Positions 1 through 6,324 of a DNA stretch of 7,636 bases are shown here, in pieces (position 1 is the first letter of the stretch; every line of letters begins with the position of its first letter). Made by a program: the position numbers and the translations under genes. The notes under the pieces were generated by a model. The model was not told where the DNA came from. It saw nothing but the letters and a program-made list of their open reading frames with translations, and made no database searches. The DNA is taken from contig JAOQAL010000335.1 of assembly GCA_025963615.1 (NCBI GenBank), positions 1 through 7,636 of the forward strand. Reading direction: 5' to 3'. Source of the stretch: Chitinophagaceae bacterium. Lineage in GTDB: Bacteria; Bacteroidota; Bacteroidia; Chitinophagales; Chitinophagaceae.

Positions 1-1
1 T

Positions 2-1171
2 GCGACACAAGGCAAAATTAAAATCGTGCAGTCCCAATTAAAAGAATTACCTGAAAAAACAAGATATCTTTTAGAAATTGACAGGGCCCTGGAAGGTAAA
101 CAAACCCTTTATAAATTTTTGTCGGAAAAAAGAGAAGAAACAGCTATTTCCAGCGCTTCTAATATTGCTGATTCAGATGTGCTGGATAGCGCCCTGGTTC
201 CAACATCGCCTGTAAAACCTAACCGGAAAACAATTCAGCTATTGGCTATTATTATCGGGGTGAGTATACCCGCATTGGTTATTTTCTTCCTGGAAGTGTT
301 AAACGATAAAATAACCACCCGTTACGATATTGAAAAAATAACCCGGGCTGCTGTGCTGGGCGAAGTAGGACATTCTTTTTCATCTGACACGTCCCTGGTA
401 GTGAGCAGTGTTAACAGGAGCATGGTGGCAGAGCAATTTCGTATTATCCGGTCCAATCTTCAGTATGTTCTTGGAAAGGCGGAAAAACCCGTCATCCTGG
501 TTACCTCTTCATTCAGTGGTGAGGGTAAATCTTTTGTAAGTACTAATCTCGCTGCGGTCATGGCGTTGGCAGGGAAGAAAACAATTGTGTTGGAGTTTGA
601 TATCCGCAAACCTAAAATTATGACGGGTTTAAAACTTCGCAGCAAGTTGGGCATCACTAATTTTCTAATGAATACAAATTCCATAGAGGAGTTGCCGGTT
701 TTAGTGCCGGGATTTGAAAATCTCTTTGTATTGCCTTGCGGCCCGGTACCGCCTAATCCGGCAGAGCTTCTCCTGGAGGAAAAAGTGACGGAACTTTTCA
801 GCTATCTCAAACAGAATTTCGATGCTATAATTATAGATACAGCTCCCGTAGGTATGGTTAGCGATGCAATGACGCTGAGCAAATTTGCAGACTGCACTCT
901 TTATATTGTACGCCAGGGGCATACCTTCAAAAAACAGATCATCCTGATTGATGAGTTCTATACCGAATCGCGGTTGCCCAAAATCTCAATTATAATTAAT
1001 GATGTGAAACTGAAACCCGGTTATGGATATTATGGCTATGGTCGTTATGGTTATGGGTATGGGTATGGTCAGGGCTATTACCAGGAAGAGGCAACGAAAA
1101 AATCAATTTTAGATAAAATTTTTGACTGGCTCGATCCGAGGACACTCTGGCGGCGAATCATAGGGAAATAA
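2..1171 (+). CDS. wzc: Wzc-like tyrosine autokinase / polysaccharide co-polymerase, 5'-truncated by window
   Basis: Inner-membrane bacterial tyrosine kinase (BY-kinase) fused to a Wzz-type chain-length domain; this family controls polymer length and export by cycles of autophosphorylation. The frame is open to the left edge, so position 26 (GTG) is not a credible start and the periplasmic N-terminal domain is missing. Numbering from the codon at 26: the end of the periplasmic coiled region (about 1-45), a proline-rich stretch (59-65), transmembrane helix (about 70-91), the EX2RX2R oligomerisation motif (E136, R139, R142), Walker A SSFSGEGKSF (161-170), Walker A' VLEFDIRKP (188-196), Walker B IIIDTAPVG (268-276), and a Gly-Tyr tail with ten tyrosines (333-352), the probable autophosphorylation cluster. 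About 29 further residues follow. The Walker A' has Glu190 where most homologues have Asp. The next gene starts 9 bases downstream, suggesting one operon. The family call is firm; the polymer it serves is unknown. Confidence 0.93.
   Translation, partial: ATQGKIKIVQSQLKELPEKTRYLLEIDRALEGKQTLYKFLSEKREETAISSASNIADSDVLDSALVPTSPVKPNRKTIQLLAIIIGVSIPALVIFFLEVLNDKITTRYDIEKITRAAVLGEVGHSFSSDTSLVVSSVNRSMVAEQFRIIRSNLQYVLGKAEKPVILVTSSFSGEGKSFVSTNLAAVMALAGKKTIVLEFDIRKPKIMTGLKLRSKLGITNFLMNTNSIEELPVLVPGFENLFVLPCGPVPPNPAELLLEEKVTELFSYLKQNFDAIIIDTAPVGMVSDAMTLSKFADCTLYIVRQGHTFKKQIILIDEFYTESRLPKISIIINDVKLKPGYGYYGYGRYGYGYGYGQGYYQEEATKKSILDKIFDWLDPRTLWRRIIGK
1022..1081 (+). repeat. TATGGN microrepeat encoding the Gly-Tyr tail of the Wzc-like kinase
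   Basis: Repeated TAT-GGN codon pairs, interrupted by an extra TAT, one CGT and one CAG, encode alternating Tyr and Gly with ten Tyr in 20 residues. The repeat lies wholly within the kinase gene and keeps its frame. Tyrosine clusters at the C-terminus are the phosphorylation sites of BY-kinases. The six-base periodicity could allow in-frame expansion or contraction, which is inference only. Confidence 0.8.
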
Positions 1172-1180
1172 GTTATTGCT

Positions 1181-2149
1181 ATGAAAATTTTAGTTACCGG
1201 CGGAGCGGGATTTATTGGTTCCAATTTGGTTGAAAAACTCTTGCTGGATGAAAGAGTCTCCCGGGTAAGGGTATTCGATAACCTGGTTACGGGTTCAATG
1301 GTTAACCTGGAAAAATTTAAATCCGATTCGCGTTTCCAATTTATCGAAGGCGATATCAGGGATTATGATAAGTGTCTGGAAGCCTGTACAGCCATTGACC
1401 TTATTTCACATCAGGCTGCCTTAGGCTCCGTACCACGTTCTATTGCTGATCCTCTTACGACCAATAATGTAAATATTACCGGTACACTCAACATTTTTAC
1501 CGCGGCCAAAGAAAATAAAATTAAACGGATAGTATATGCGGCCAGTTCTTCTACTTATGGAGATCATCCCGGTTTACCCAAAGTGGAAGATACCATTGGC
1601 AACCCACTTTCACCCTATGCGGTTACAAAATATGTAAATGAATTATACGCCCGCGTCTATGCCGGCTTATATGGATTAGAACTGATCGGGCTGAGATACT
1701 TTAATATTTTCGGTCCCCGTCAAAATCCAAACGGCCCCTATGCGGCCGTGATACCCCTGTTTGCAGAGGCGTTGATTAAAAACAAGCCTCCTTTGATAAA
1801 TGGAGATGGCAGCCATAGCCGTGATTTTACGTATGTGGATAATGCCGTGAATGCAAATATTCTTTCCTTGTTTACTGATAATAAGGAAGCCATCAACCAG
1901 GTCTATAATATTGCCTGCGGGCACCAGACTTCCCTGTCAGAATTATTTGAGTTATTGAGGCTGTCCGCCGGCAGCGACCTGCAACCGCTACATGGCCCCG
2001 ATAGAAAAGGAGATGTTAAGCATAGTCTCGCCGACATCTCAAAAGCAAGAAAATTACTGGGGTATCAACCCGGAATTTCTGTAGCGGAAGGGTTGAAAAG
2101 AACTTTTAATTGGTATAAAGAAAATTTAAGTGCTGAATCAGCGTTTTGA
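1181..2149 (+). CDS. wbpP: UDP-N-acetylglucosamine 4-epimerase, WbpP/TviC-type SDR
   Basis: Extended short-chain dehydrogenase/reductase of 322 residues that should interconvert UDP-GlcNAc and UDP-GalNAc (or the corresponding uronic acids) in the cytoplasm with bound NAD. Seen: the Rossmann motif GGAGFIG (7-13), the HQAALGSVPRS segment (77-87), the serine run AASSSTYGDHPG (120-131) and the catalytic pair Tyr146/Lys150 in SPYAVTKYVNE. The motif RYFNIFGPRQNPNGPYAAV (172-190) and the GDVKHSLADISKA region (277-289) closely match Pseudomonas WbpP as I remember it. Ser282 occupies the position of the WbpP gatekeeper Ser306 (Tyr299 in E. coli GalE), a small residue that admits N-acetylated substrates; this equivalence comes from recalled sequences, not a computed alignment. 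It is shorter than WbpP (341) because it lacks the N-terminal extension. The ATG lies 9 bases after the kinase stop, with no Shine-Dalgarno. No UDP-sugar dehydrogenase is visible, which favours UDP-GalNAc over a uronic acid product. Confidence 0.88.
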   Translation: MKILVTGGAGFIGSNLVEKLLLDERVSRVRVFDNLVTGSMVNLEKFKSDSRFQFIEGDIRDYDKCLEACTAIDLISHQAALGSVPRSIADPLTTNNVNITGTLNIFTAAKENKIKRIVYAASSSTYGDHPGLPKVEDTIGNPLSPYAVTKYVNELYARVYAGLYGLELIGLRYFNIFGPRQNPNGPYAAVIPLFAEALIKNKPPLINGDGSHSRDFTYVDNAVNANILSLFTDNKEAINQVYNIACGHQTSLSELFELLRLSAGSDLQPLHGPDRKGDVKHSLADISKARKLLGYQPGISVAEGLKRTFNWYKENLSAESAF

Positions 2150-2177
2150 TAATCATTAATTATATAGTTTATTTATA

Positions 2178-3236
2178 ATGAGTAAAACAATTATTATAAC
2201 CGGGGGTGCGGGATTTATCGGGTCACATCTGGTTAGACTGTTCGTTAACAAATATCCACAGTACACCATTATTAACCTGGATGCCTTAACCTACGCCGGT
2301 AACCTGGAAAATACCAGGGACATTGAAGAAAAATCAAACTATATTTTCGAGAAAGCCAATATACTGGATGCTCCGCAACTGGAAAAAATATTCTCAAAAT
2401 ATAATCCTGATGGGGTCATTCACCTGGCAGCCGAGAGTCATGTGGACCGGTCTATTTTGTCACCGCTTGATTTTGTGTATACCAATGTGATCGGTACGGT
2501 AAATCTCTTGAATGCCTGCAAAACGCTGTGGGGTCAATCAGGAAATTATGAAGGCAAAAGATTTTACCATGTATCTACCGATGAAGTATATGGCGCATTG
2601 GGCGATACCGGATTTTTTACCGAATCCACCAAGTATGATCCTCATTCACCCTATAGTGCGTCAAAAGCATCTTCCGATCACTTTGTAAGGGCTTATCATG
2701 ATACCTATGGGTTGCCCATTGTTATTTCCAATTGTTCTAACAATTATGGTCCCAATCATTTTCCCGAAAAATTAATTCCCCTGTTTATTAATAATTGTCT
2801 CAATAAAAAGCCCCTGCCTGTTTATGGAGATGGATTATACACCAGGGACTGGTTGTTCGTAAAGGATCATGCAACGGCCATTGACGCCGCATTTCATCAC
2901 GGAAAGAACGGTGATACTTACAATATCGGTGGATTTAATGAATGGAGAAATATTGATCTGGTCAAGCTGCTTTGTAAACTGGTAGACGAAAAATCGGGCC
3001 GGCCCGCTGGAGAAAGTGAGCAACTGATCACTTATGTAAAGGACCGTCCGGGGCATGACCGTCGGTATGCAATTGATGCATCAAAAATTAATAAAGAATT
3101 GGGGTGGAAACCCTCCGTAACATTTGAAGAAGGGCTTAGCCAGACCATTGACTGGTATCTTGCCAATACGGAATGGCTGAATCACATAGTGAGTGGGGAA
3201 TACCAGGCGTATTACTCCCTTCAGTATAATCGTTGA
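2178..3236 (+). CDS. rmlB: dTDP-glucose 4,6-dehydratase RmlB
   Basis: Cytoplasmic NAD-dependent SDR that converts dTDP-glucose to dTDP-4-keto-6-deoxyglucose, the second step of dTDP-rhamnose and many dTDP-deoxysugar pathways. At 352 residues it is full length for the family. Seen: Rossmann motif GGAGFIGSHL (9-18), DALTYAGN (35-42), AAESHVDRSI (84-93), the STDEVYG motif (133-139) with the catalytic Asp135-Glu136 pair, Tyr159/Lys163 in SPYSASKASSDH, and NCSNNYGPNHFPEKLIP (185-201), which is diagnostic for RmlB. The GDGLYTRDWLFV segment (217-228) and a C-terminus with an AYYSLQY-like end also fit. The ATG follows an A/T-rich 28-base gap with no Shine-Dalgarno. Its partner RmlA is two genes downstream, separated by an acyltransferase; RmlC and RmlD are not present here, so the final sugar is undetermined. 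Confidence 0.96.
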   Translation: MSKTIIITGGAGFIGSHLVRLFVNKYPQYTIINLDALTYAGNLENTRDIEEKSNYIFEKANILDAPQLEKIFSKYNPDGVIHLAAESHVDRSILSPLDFVYTNVIGTVNLLNACKTLWGQSGNYEGKRFYHVSTDEVYGALGDTGFFTESTKYDPHSPYSASKASSDHFVRAYHDTYGLPIVISNCSNNYGPNHFPEKLIPLFINNCLNKKPLPVYGDGLYTRDWLFVKDHATAIDAAFHHGKNGDTYNIGGFNEWRNIDLVKLLCKLVDEKSGRPAGESEQLITYVKDRPGHDRRYAIDASKINKELGWKPSVTFEEGLSQTIDWYLANTEWLNHIVSGEYQAYYSLQYNR

Positions 3237-3251
3237 TCCCTTCTTTAGTAA

Positions 3252-4403
3252 ATGGGTAACAAATCATATTTTCCAAATCTTGATGGCCTGCGTACAATTG
3301 CCTGTTTCATGGTATTTAGTTTTCACGCATTGGGTATGGGACATAACAGGCTGGGTATCCGGAACGAATACCTGGAAAAGTTCCTGTTAACTTTTTTAAA
3401 TGGCAAAACCGGGGTATCCATTTTTTTTGTTTTAAGCGGCTTCCTGATAACGCTTATCATTCTCTCAGAGATTAAACAAAATGGTGAGTTTAACCTGGGT
3501 CATTTTTATATACGCCGCATACTCCGCATCTGGCCGCTGTATTTTTTAGTGTTACTTATAGTTTTTGTACTGCTGCCGGTGATTGATCATTTCCTGTCTA
3601 TCAGCCATTCTACCGCAGACACACGGCCCGCATATTATTTTACTTTCTTAAGCAATTTTGATGTGCTGCGGATTTTTGAAAACGGGGGTACTGATTTTTT
3701 GCCCAGCACTATTACCTGGTCAGTGGCCATTGAAGAACAGTTTTATCTTTTCTGGGCTCTACCATTTTTTTTTATTCAACCTGCCTATTATAAACATGTT
3801 TTTATCTTTATAATAGGCGTAGCCTTTTGTTTCAGACTGATTCATTATAACCAGGTTTACCAGTTATATTTTCATTCTTTCAGCGTTGCATTTGATCTAG
3901 CCGTCGGTGGTGCGGCCGCCTATCTGTGCTTTACCGATAGCCGGATTAAAAAAATGATTGCGGAAATGCGGGATCCGGAGCGCCTCCTCGTTATTGCCGC
4001 GGGTATTATCGTTATGTATTTAAATTCATGGTTGCATTCACCCTGGATCAATCTCGTTCTTGGTTTTGCGCAGGTCTTTTTCTTTGCATTTATTATTATG
4101 GACCAGTGTTTCAATAGGTCAGAAGCCTTAAAGTTTTCACGAAGTAAGCTGCTCAGTCGGATCGGTAAGTATACCTATGGAATTTATATGCTCCACCCGC
4201 TTGTTTTGCTGCTGATCAATTTAGTGATGGTCAGAATCATGCACAAAAATGTTGACAGTCCATTTACGGTGGCTGCCTGTTTTTTTGCAGGCCTGCCTCT
4301 TACGATCTGGCTGGCTGCAGGGAGTTATAATTACATTGAAAAAAGGTTCCTGGTTTTAAAAAAGAAGTTTTCATTTGTAACGATAATACCCATTAAAGGG
4401 TAA
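3252..4403 (+). CDS. Acyltransferase family 3 (OafA/YrhL-like) membrane O-acyltransferase
   Basis: Polytopic inner-membrane protein of 383 residues, predicted to transfer an acyl group, usually acetyl, to a hydroxyl of a surface glycan or its lipid-linked precursor. Seen in order: NLDGLRTIACFMVFSFHA (9-26) with the conserved His25; GVSIFFVLSGFLIT (54-67); the FYIRRILRIWPLYF block (85-98) with the paired Arg88-Arg89; TWSVAIEEQFYLFW (155-168); and GKYTYGIYMLHP (305-316) near the end. These are the hallmarks of the AT3 family. There is no C-terminal SGNH esterase-like domain, so this is the membrane-only form. The start lies 15 bases after the rmlB stop, and the gene sits between rmlB and rmlA, suggesting that the acylated residue may be the dTDP-derived deoxysugar. 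That link, and the identity of the acyl group, are inference. Two runs of T (T8 at 3421-3428, T9 at 3765-3773) fall in phenylalanine-rich membrane segments. Confidence 0.92.
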   Translation: MGNKSYFPNLDGLRTIACFMVFSFHALGMGHNRLGIRNEYLEKFLLTFLNGKTGVSIFFVLSGFLITLIILSEIKQNGEFNLGHFYIRRILRIWPLYFLVLLIVFVLLPVIDHFLSISHSTADTRPAYYFTFLSNFDVLRIFENGGTDFLPSTITWSVAIEEQFYLFWALPFFFIQPAYYKHVFIFIIGVAFCFRLIHYNQVYQLYFHSFSVAFDLAVGGAAAYLCFTDSRIKKMIAEMRDPERLLVIAAGIIVMYLNSWLHSPWINLVLGFAQVFFFAFIIMDQCFNRSEALKFSRSKLLSRIGKYTYGIYMLHPLVLLLINLVMVRIMHKNVDSPFTVAACFFAGLPLTIWLAAGSYNYIEKRFLVLKKKFSFVTIIPIKG

Positions 4404-4431
4404 CAGCATTTCATCTTATATTTTATAAACT

Positions 4432-5301
4432 ATGAAAGGAATTATTCTTGCAGGTGGCAGTGGTACACGATTGTATCCTATTACAAAGGCTATTTCTAAA
4501 CAGCTGATGCCGATCTATGATAAGCCGATGATTTATTATCCCTTATCGATCCTGATGCTGGCTGGTATCCGGGAAATACTGATCATTACTACCCCGGAAG
4601 ACAATCCACAGTTCCAACGACTTTTAGGGGATGGGAGCCAGGTGGGTTGTCGTTTTGAATATGCCGTACAGGAAGTACCGAATGGCCTGGCGCAGGCTTT
4701 CGTAATAGGGGAAAATTTTATAGGGAACGATAAAGTGGCCTTGATACTGGGCGATAATATTTTTTATGGTACCGGCCTGGGGAAACTTCTTCGTACGCTG
4801 ACAGATTTAGAGGGCAGTTATGTATTCGCCTACGAAGTGCATGATCCTGAACGGTATGGTGTGGTTGAATTTGATGAAAATATGAAAGCCATTTCGCTGG
4901 AAGAAAAACCAATACTTCCAAAATCGAATTTTGCTGTACCGGGCTTATACTTTTATGACAATAAGGTAGTGGGTATTGCCAAATCATTAAAACCTTCTCC
5001 AAGAGGTGAATATGAAATTACTGATGTCAATAAAATATACCTTGAAAAAGGAAATTTAAAAGTTGCCATATTCAACCGGGGCACCGCCTGGCTGGATACA
5101 GGAACTTTTGACTCATTAAGTGATGCCAGCGAGTTTATCCGGGTGATCGAAAAAAGACAAACTACGAAAATCGGTTGCATCGAGGAAGTTGCTTATCGCA
5201 ATGGATTCATCACACAGGCCCAGTTATTAGCTCTTGCAGAGGGATTAAGCAAAAGTGGTTACGGCGAATATTTGAGGAGAATTGTGAATAGCCGTTATTG
5301 A
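4432..5301 (+). CDS. rmlA: Glucose-1-phosphate thymidylyltransferase RmlA
   Basis: Cytoplasmic nucleotidyltransferase that makes dTDP-glucose from dTTP and glucose-1-phosphate, the entry step of the dTDP-deoxysugar pathway and usually feedback-inhibited by dTDP-rhamnose. It has 289 residues, the normal length. Seen: the nucleotide-binding signature [11 protein letters not shown] (6-16), [18 protein letters not shown] (22-39), [11 protein letters not shown] (80-90), LGDNIFYG (106-113) with metal-binding Asp108, [10 protein letters not shown] (138-147), EEKP (157-160), GLYFYDN (171-177), GEYEITDVN (192-200) and WLDTGT (220-225) with Asp222. These match E. coli RmlA/RffH almost throughout. The ATG lies 28 bases after the acyltransferase stop. 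It is followed by the longest intergenic gap in the window. With RmlB it defines dTDP-4-keto-6-deoxyglucose production. Confidence 0.97.
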   Translation: MKGIILAGGSGTRLYPITKAISKQLMPIYDKPMIYYPLSILMLAGIREILIITTPEDNPQFQRLLGDGSQVGCRFEYAVQEVPNGLAQAFVIGENFIGNDKVALILGDNIFYGTGLGKLLRTLTDLEGSYVFAYEVHDPERYGVVEFDENMKAISLEEKPILPKSNFAVPGLYFYDNKVVGIAKSLKPSPRGEYEITDVNKIYLEKGNLKVAIFNRGTAWLDTGTFDSLSDASEFIRVIEKRQTTKIGCIEEVAYRNGFITQAQLLALAEGLSKSGYGEYLRRIVNSRY

Positions 5302-5416
5302 ACCGGTTAAAAAACACCTCGTAGACTTTATGTATGTTCAGTTGTAGTCTTTCCTGTATTATTTTAGAAACTGAGTCAGAATTTAATTTTGAGGCTGGCG
5401 CATTATATAACATTAG
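5302..5416 (+). other. 115-base intergenic gap between rmlA and wzm
   Basis: This is the longest non-coding stretch in the window. It begins at an 8-base palindrome AACCGGTT (5301-5308, sharing one base with the rmlA stop) and contains no ORF longer than a few codons. A weak AGACT/AGTCT inverted repeat (5323-5327 and 5346-5350) has a 5-bp stem and a long loop, and is not a convincing terminator. An exact TAnnTTTG element lies close to the wzm start (separate entry). An in-frame TAG directly precedes the wzm ATG. Confidence 0.6.
5360..5391 (+). promoter_or_regulatory. Candidate Bacteroidota-type promoter for wzm-wzt
   Basis: TAATTTTG at 5384-5391 matches the Bacteroidota housekeeping -7 consensus TAnnTTTG exactly. 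The upstream -33 element (TTTG) is only weakly represented, by TTTTAG around 5362-5367. If used, transcription would start near 5396-5400 and leave a very short leader before the ATG at 5417. In A/T-rich DNA such a match can occur by chance, so the support is its position in the only sizeable gap, ahead of the exporter genes. Confidence 0.35.
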
Positions 5417-6244
5417 ATGACCTTTAAGACTATCATCGAGCCGGGCCGTTCCGAAAAAAATTACTGGAAAGATCTCTGGCGATACCGGGAATTATTCTAT
5501 ATCCTTAGCTGGCGGGATATTAAGGTACGGTATAAACAAACCACGATCGGGGTGATGTGGGCCATCATCCGTCCCTTGCTGACGATGATCGTTTTTACAT
5601 TTGTTTTCGGAAGATTAGCGAAAATGCCAGCAGGAGGTAATGCGCCTTATGCGATTTTAGTTTTTGCCGGTTTATTACCCTGGCAGTTTTTTTCTAACGC
5701 ACTTACTGAAAGCAGTAATAGTCTTATCGGTAATGAAAAGCTCATCACGAAAGTTTATTTTCCAAGACTCATCATACCGGCCAGTTCTGTAATTACCAGT
5801 TTTATTGATTTCCTGATCTCCTTTGCCCTTTTTCTGGTAGTATGTATTTTTTACCAGTACACACCACCAGTTCAAATTTTCCTGATGCCCTTATTCTGGA
5901 TCATGGCTTTTGCAGCATCATTTGGGCCAGGTCTGTACCTTACAGCCCTAAATGTAAAATACAGGGATTTTAGGTACATCATTCCGTTTATCGTTCAGTT
6001 TGGTTTATTCATTTCTCCAGTAGGTTTCAGCAGTTCAATAGTGCCCGAAAAATGGCAATGGTTGTATGCGTTGAACCCTGTCGCAGGAGTCATTGATGGT
6101 TTTCGCTGGTGCTTAATAAGAGAGGCACCAAACCCTTTATTCCATTATCCTTTTTATATTTCATTAACCGTAATTGTTTTTTTTATCTGGTTAAGCATTT
6201 ACCAGTTCAGAAAAATGGAGAAAAATTTTGCAGATTTAATATGA
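5417..6244 (+). CDS. wzm: Wzm-like ABC-2 polysaccharide/polyol-phosphate export permease
   Basis: Inner-membrane permease of 275 residues that, as a dimer with the Wzt ATPase, moves an undecaprenyl-linked glycan to the periplasm. Seen: a cytoplasmic amphipathic N-terminus ending in LSWRDIKVRYKQTTIG (30-45); six likely membrane segments (about 45-66, 77-95, 118-145, 152-176, 186-207, 246-262); and the family motifs YFPRLIIPASS (114-124), LNVKYRDFRYIIPF (178-191), GLFISPVGF (196-204) and NPVAGVIDGFRW (220-231). The C-terminal FRKMEKNFADLI end is also typical. The start is well fixed because the codon immediately before this ATG is an in-frame TAG (5414-5416). Wzt follows after 76 bases. A teichoic-acid TagG-type role is the alternative, but a Gram-negative glycan exporter fits the context better. 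Confidence 0.94.
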   Translation: MTFKTIIEPGRSEKNYWKDLWRYRELFYILSWRDIKVRYKQTTIGVMWAIIRPLLTMIVFTFVFGRLAKMPAGGNAPYAILVFAGLLPWQFFSNALTESSNSLIGNEKLITKVYFPRLIIPASSVITSFIDFLISFALFLVVCIFYQYTPPVQIFLMPLFWIMAFAASFGPGLYLTALNVKYRDFRYIIPFIVQFGLFISPVGFSSSIVPEKWQWLYALNPVAGVIDGFRWCLIREAPNPLFHYPFYISLTVIVFFIWLSIYQFRKMEKNFADLI

Positions 6245-6324
6245 GTCAAAGAATAACTGGAAAATTTTTGGCGAAGAAAATTTGAAGGGGTAAAGGAGTA
6301 ATGAAGTTTTCAAAGACACGATGA
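6241..6324 (+). other. Two tiny ORFs bridging wzm and wzt (possible translational-coupling leader)
   Basis: A 14-codon ORF (6241-6285, MSQRITGKFLAKKI) begins in an ATGA overlap with the wzm stop. A 7-codon ORF (6301-6324, MKFSKTR) ends in an ATGA overlap with the wzt start: its TGA is 6322-6324 and the wzt ATG is 6321-6323. Both are in the same frame. The second follows AAAGGAG (6292-6298), the only strong Shine-Dalgarno-like sequence noticed before a start codon here, but only 2 bases separate it from its ATG. Wzt itself has no Shine-Dalgarno at the usual distance. Whether either ORF is translated is unknown. Confidence 0.35.

Noticed and set aside
460..922. Minus-strand ORFs of 73-74 codons opposite the kinase gene
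   Set aside because: They lie entirely opposite strongly conserved kinase coding sequence, show no recognisable motif and have no promoter or gene context.
1181..3236. Adjacent epimerase and RmlB genes as a tandem duplication
   Set aside because: They share the SDR fold and the Rossmann motif, including a short similar DNA stretch there, but belong to clearly different subfamilies.
3193..3390. A 65-codon plus-strand ORF across the rmlB-acyltransferase junction
   Set aside because: It is an out-of-frame shadow overlapping both the RmlB C-terminus and the conserved acyltransferase N-terminus, with no motif of its own.
4417..4424. TATATTTT before rmlA as a -7 promoter element
   Set aside because: It misses the final G of TAnnTTTG and lies only 7 bases before the start codon, leaving no room for a transcript leader.
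5301..5350. Palindrome AACCGGTT and an AGACT/AGTCT inverted repeat as a terminator after rmlA
   Set aside because: The palindrome has no loop and the other stem is only 5 bp with a long loop; neither is followed by a clean T-tract.
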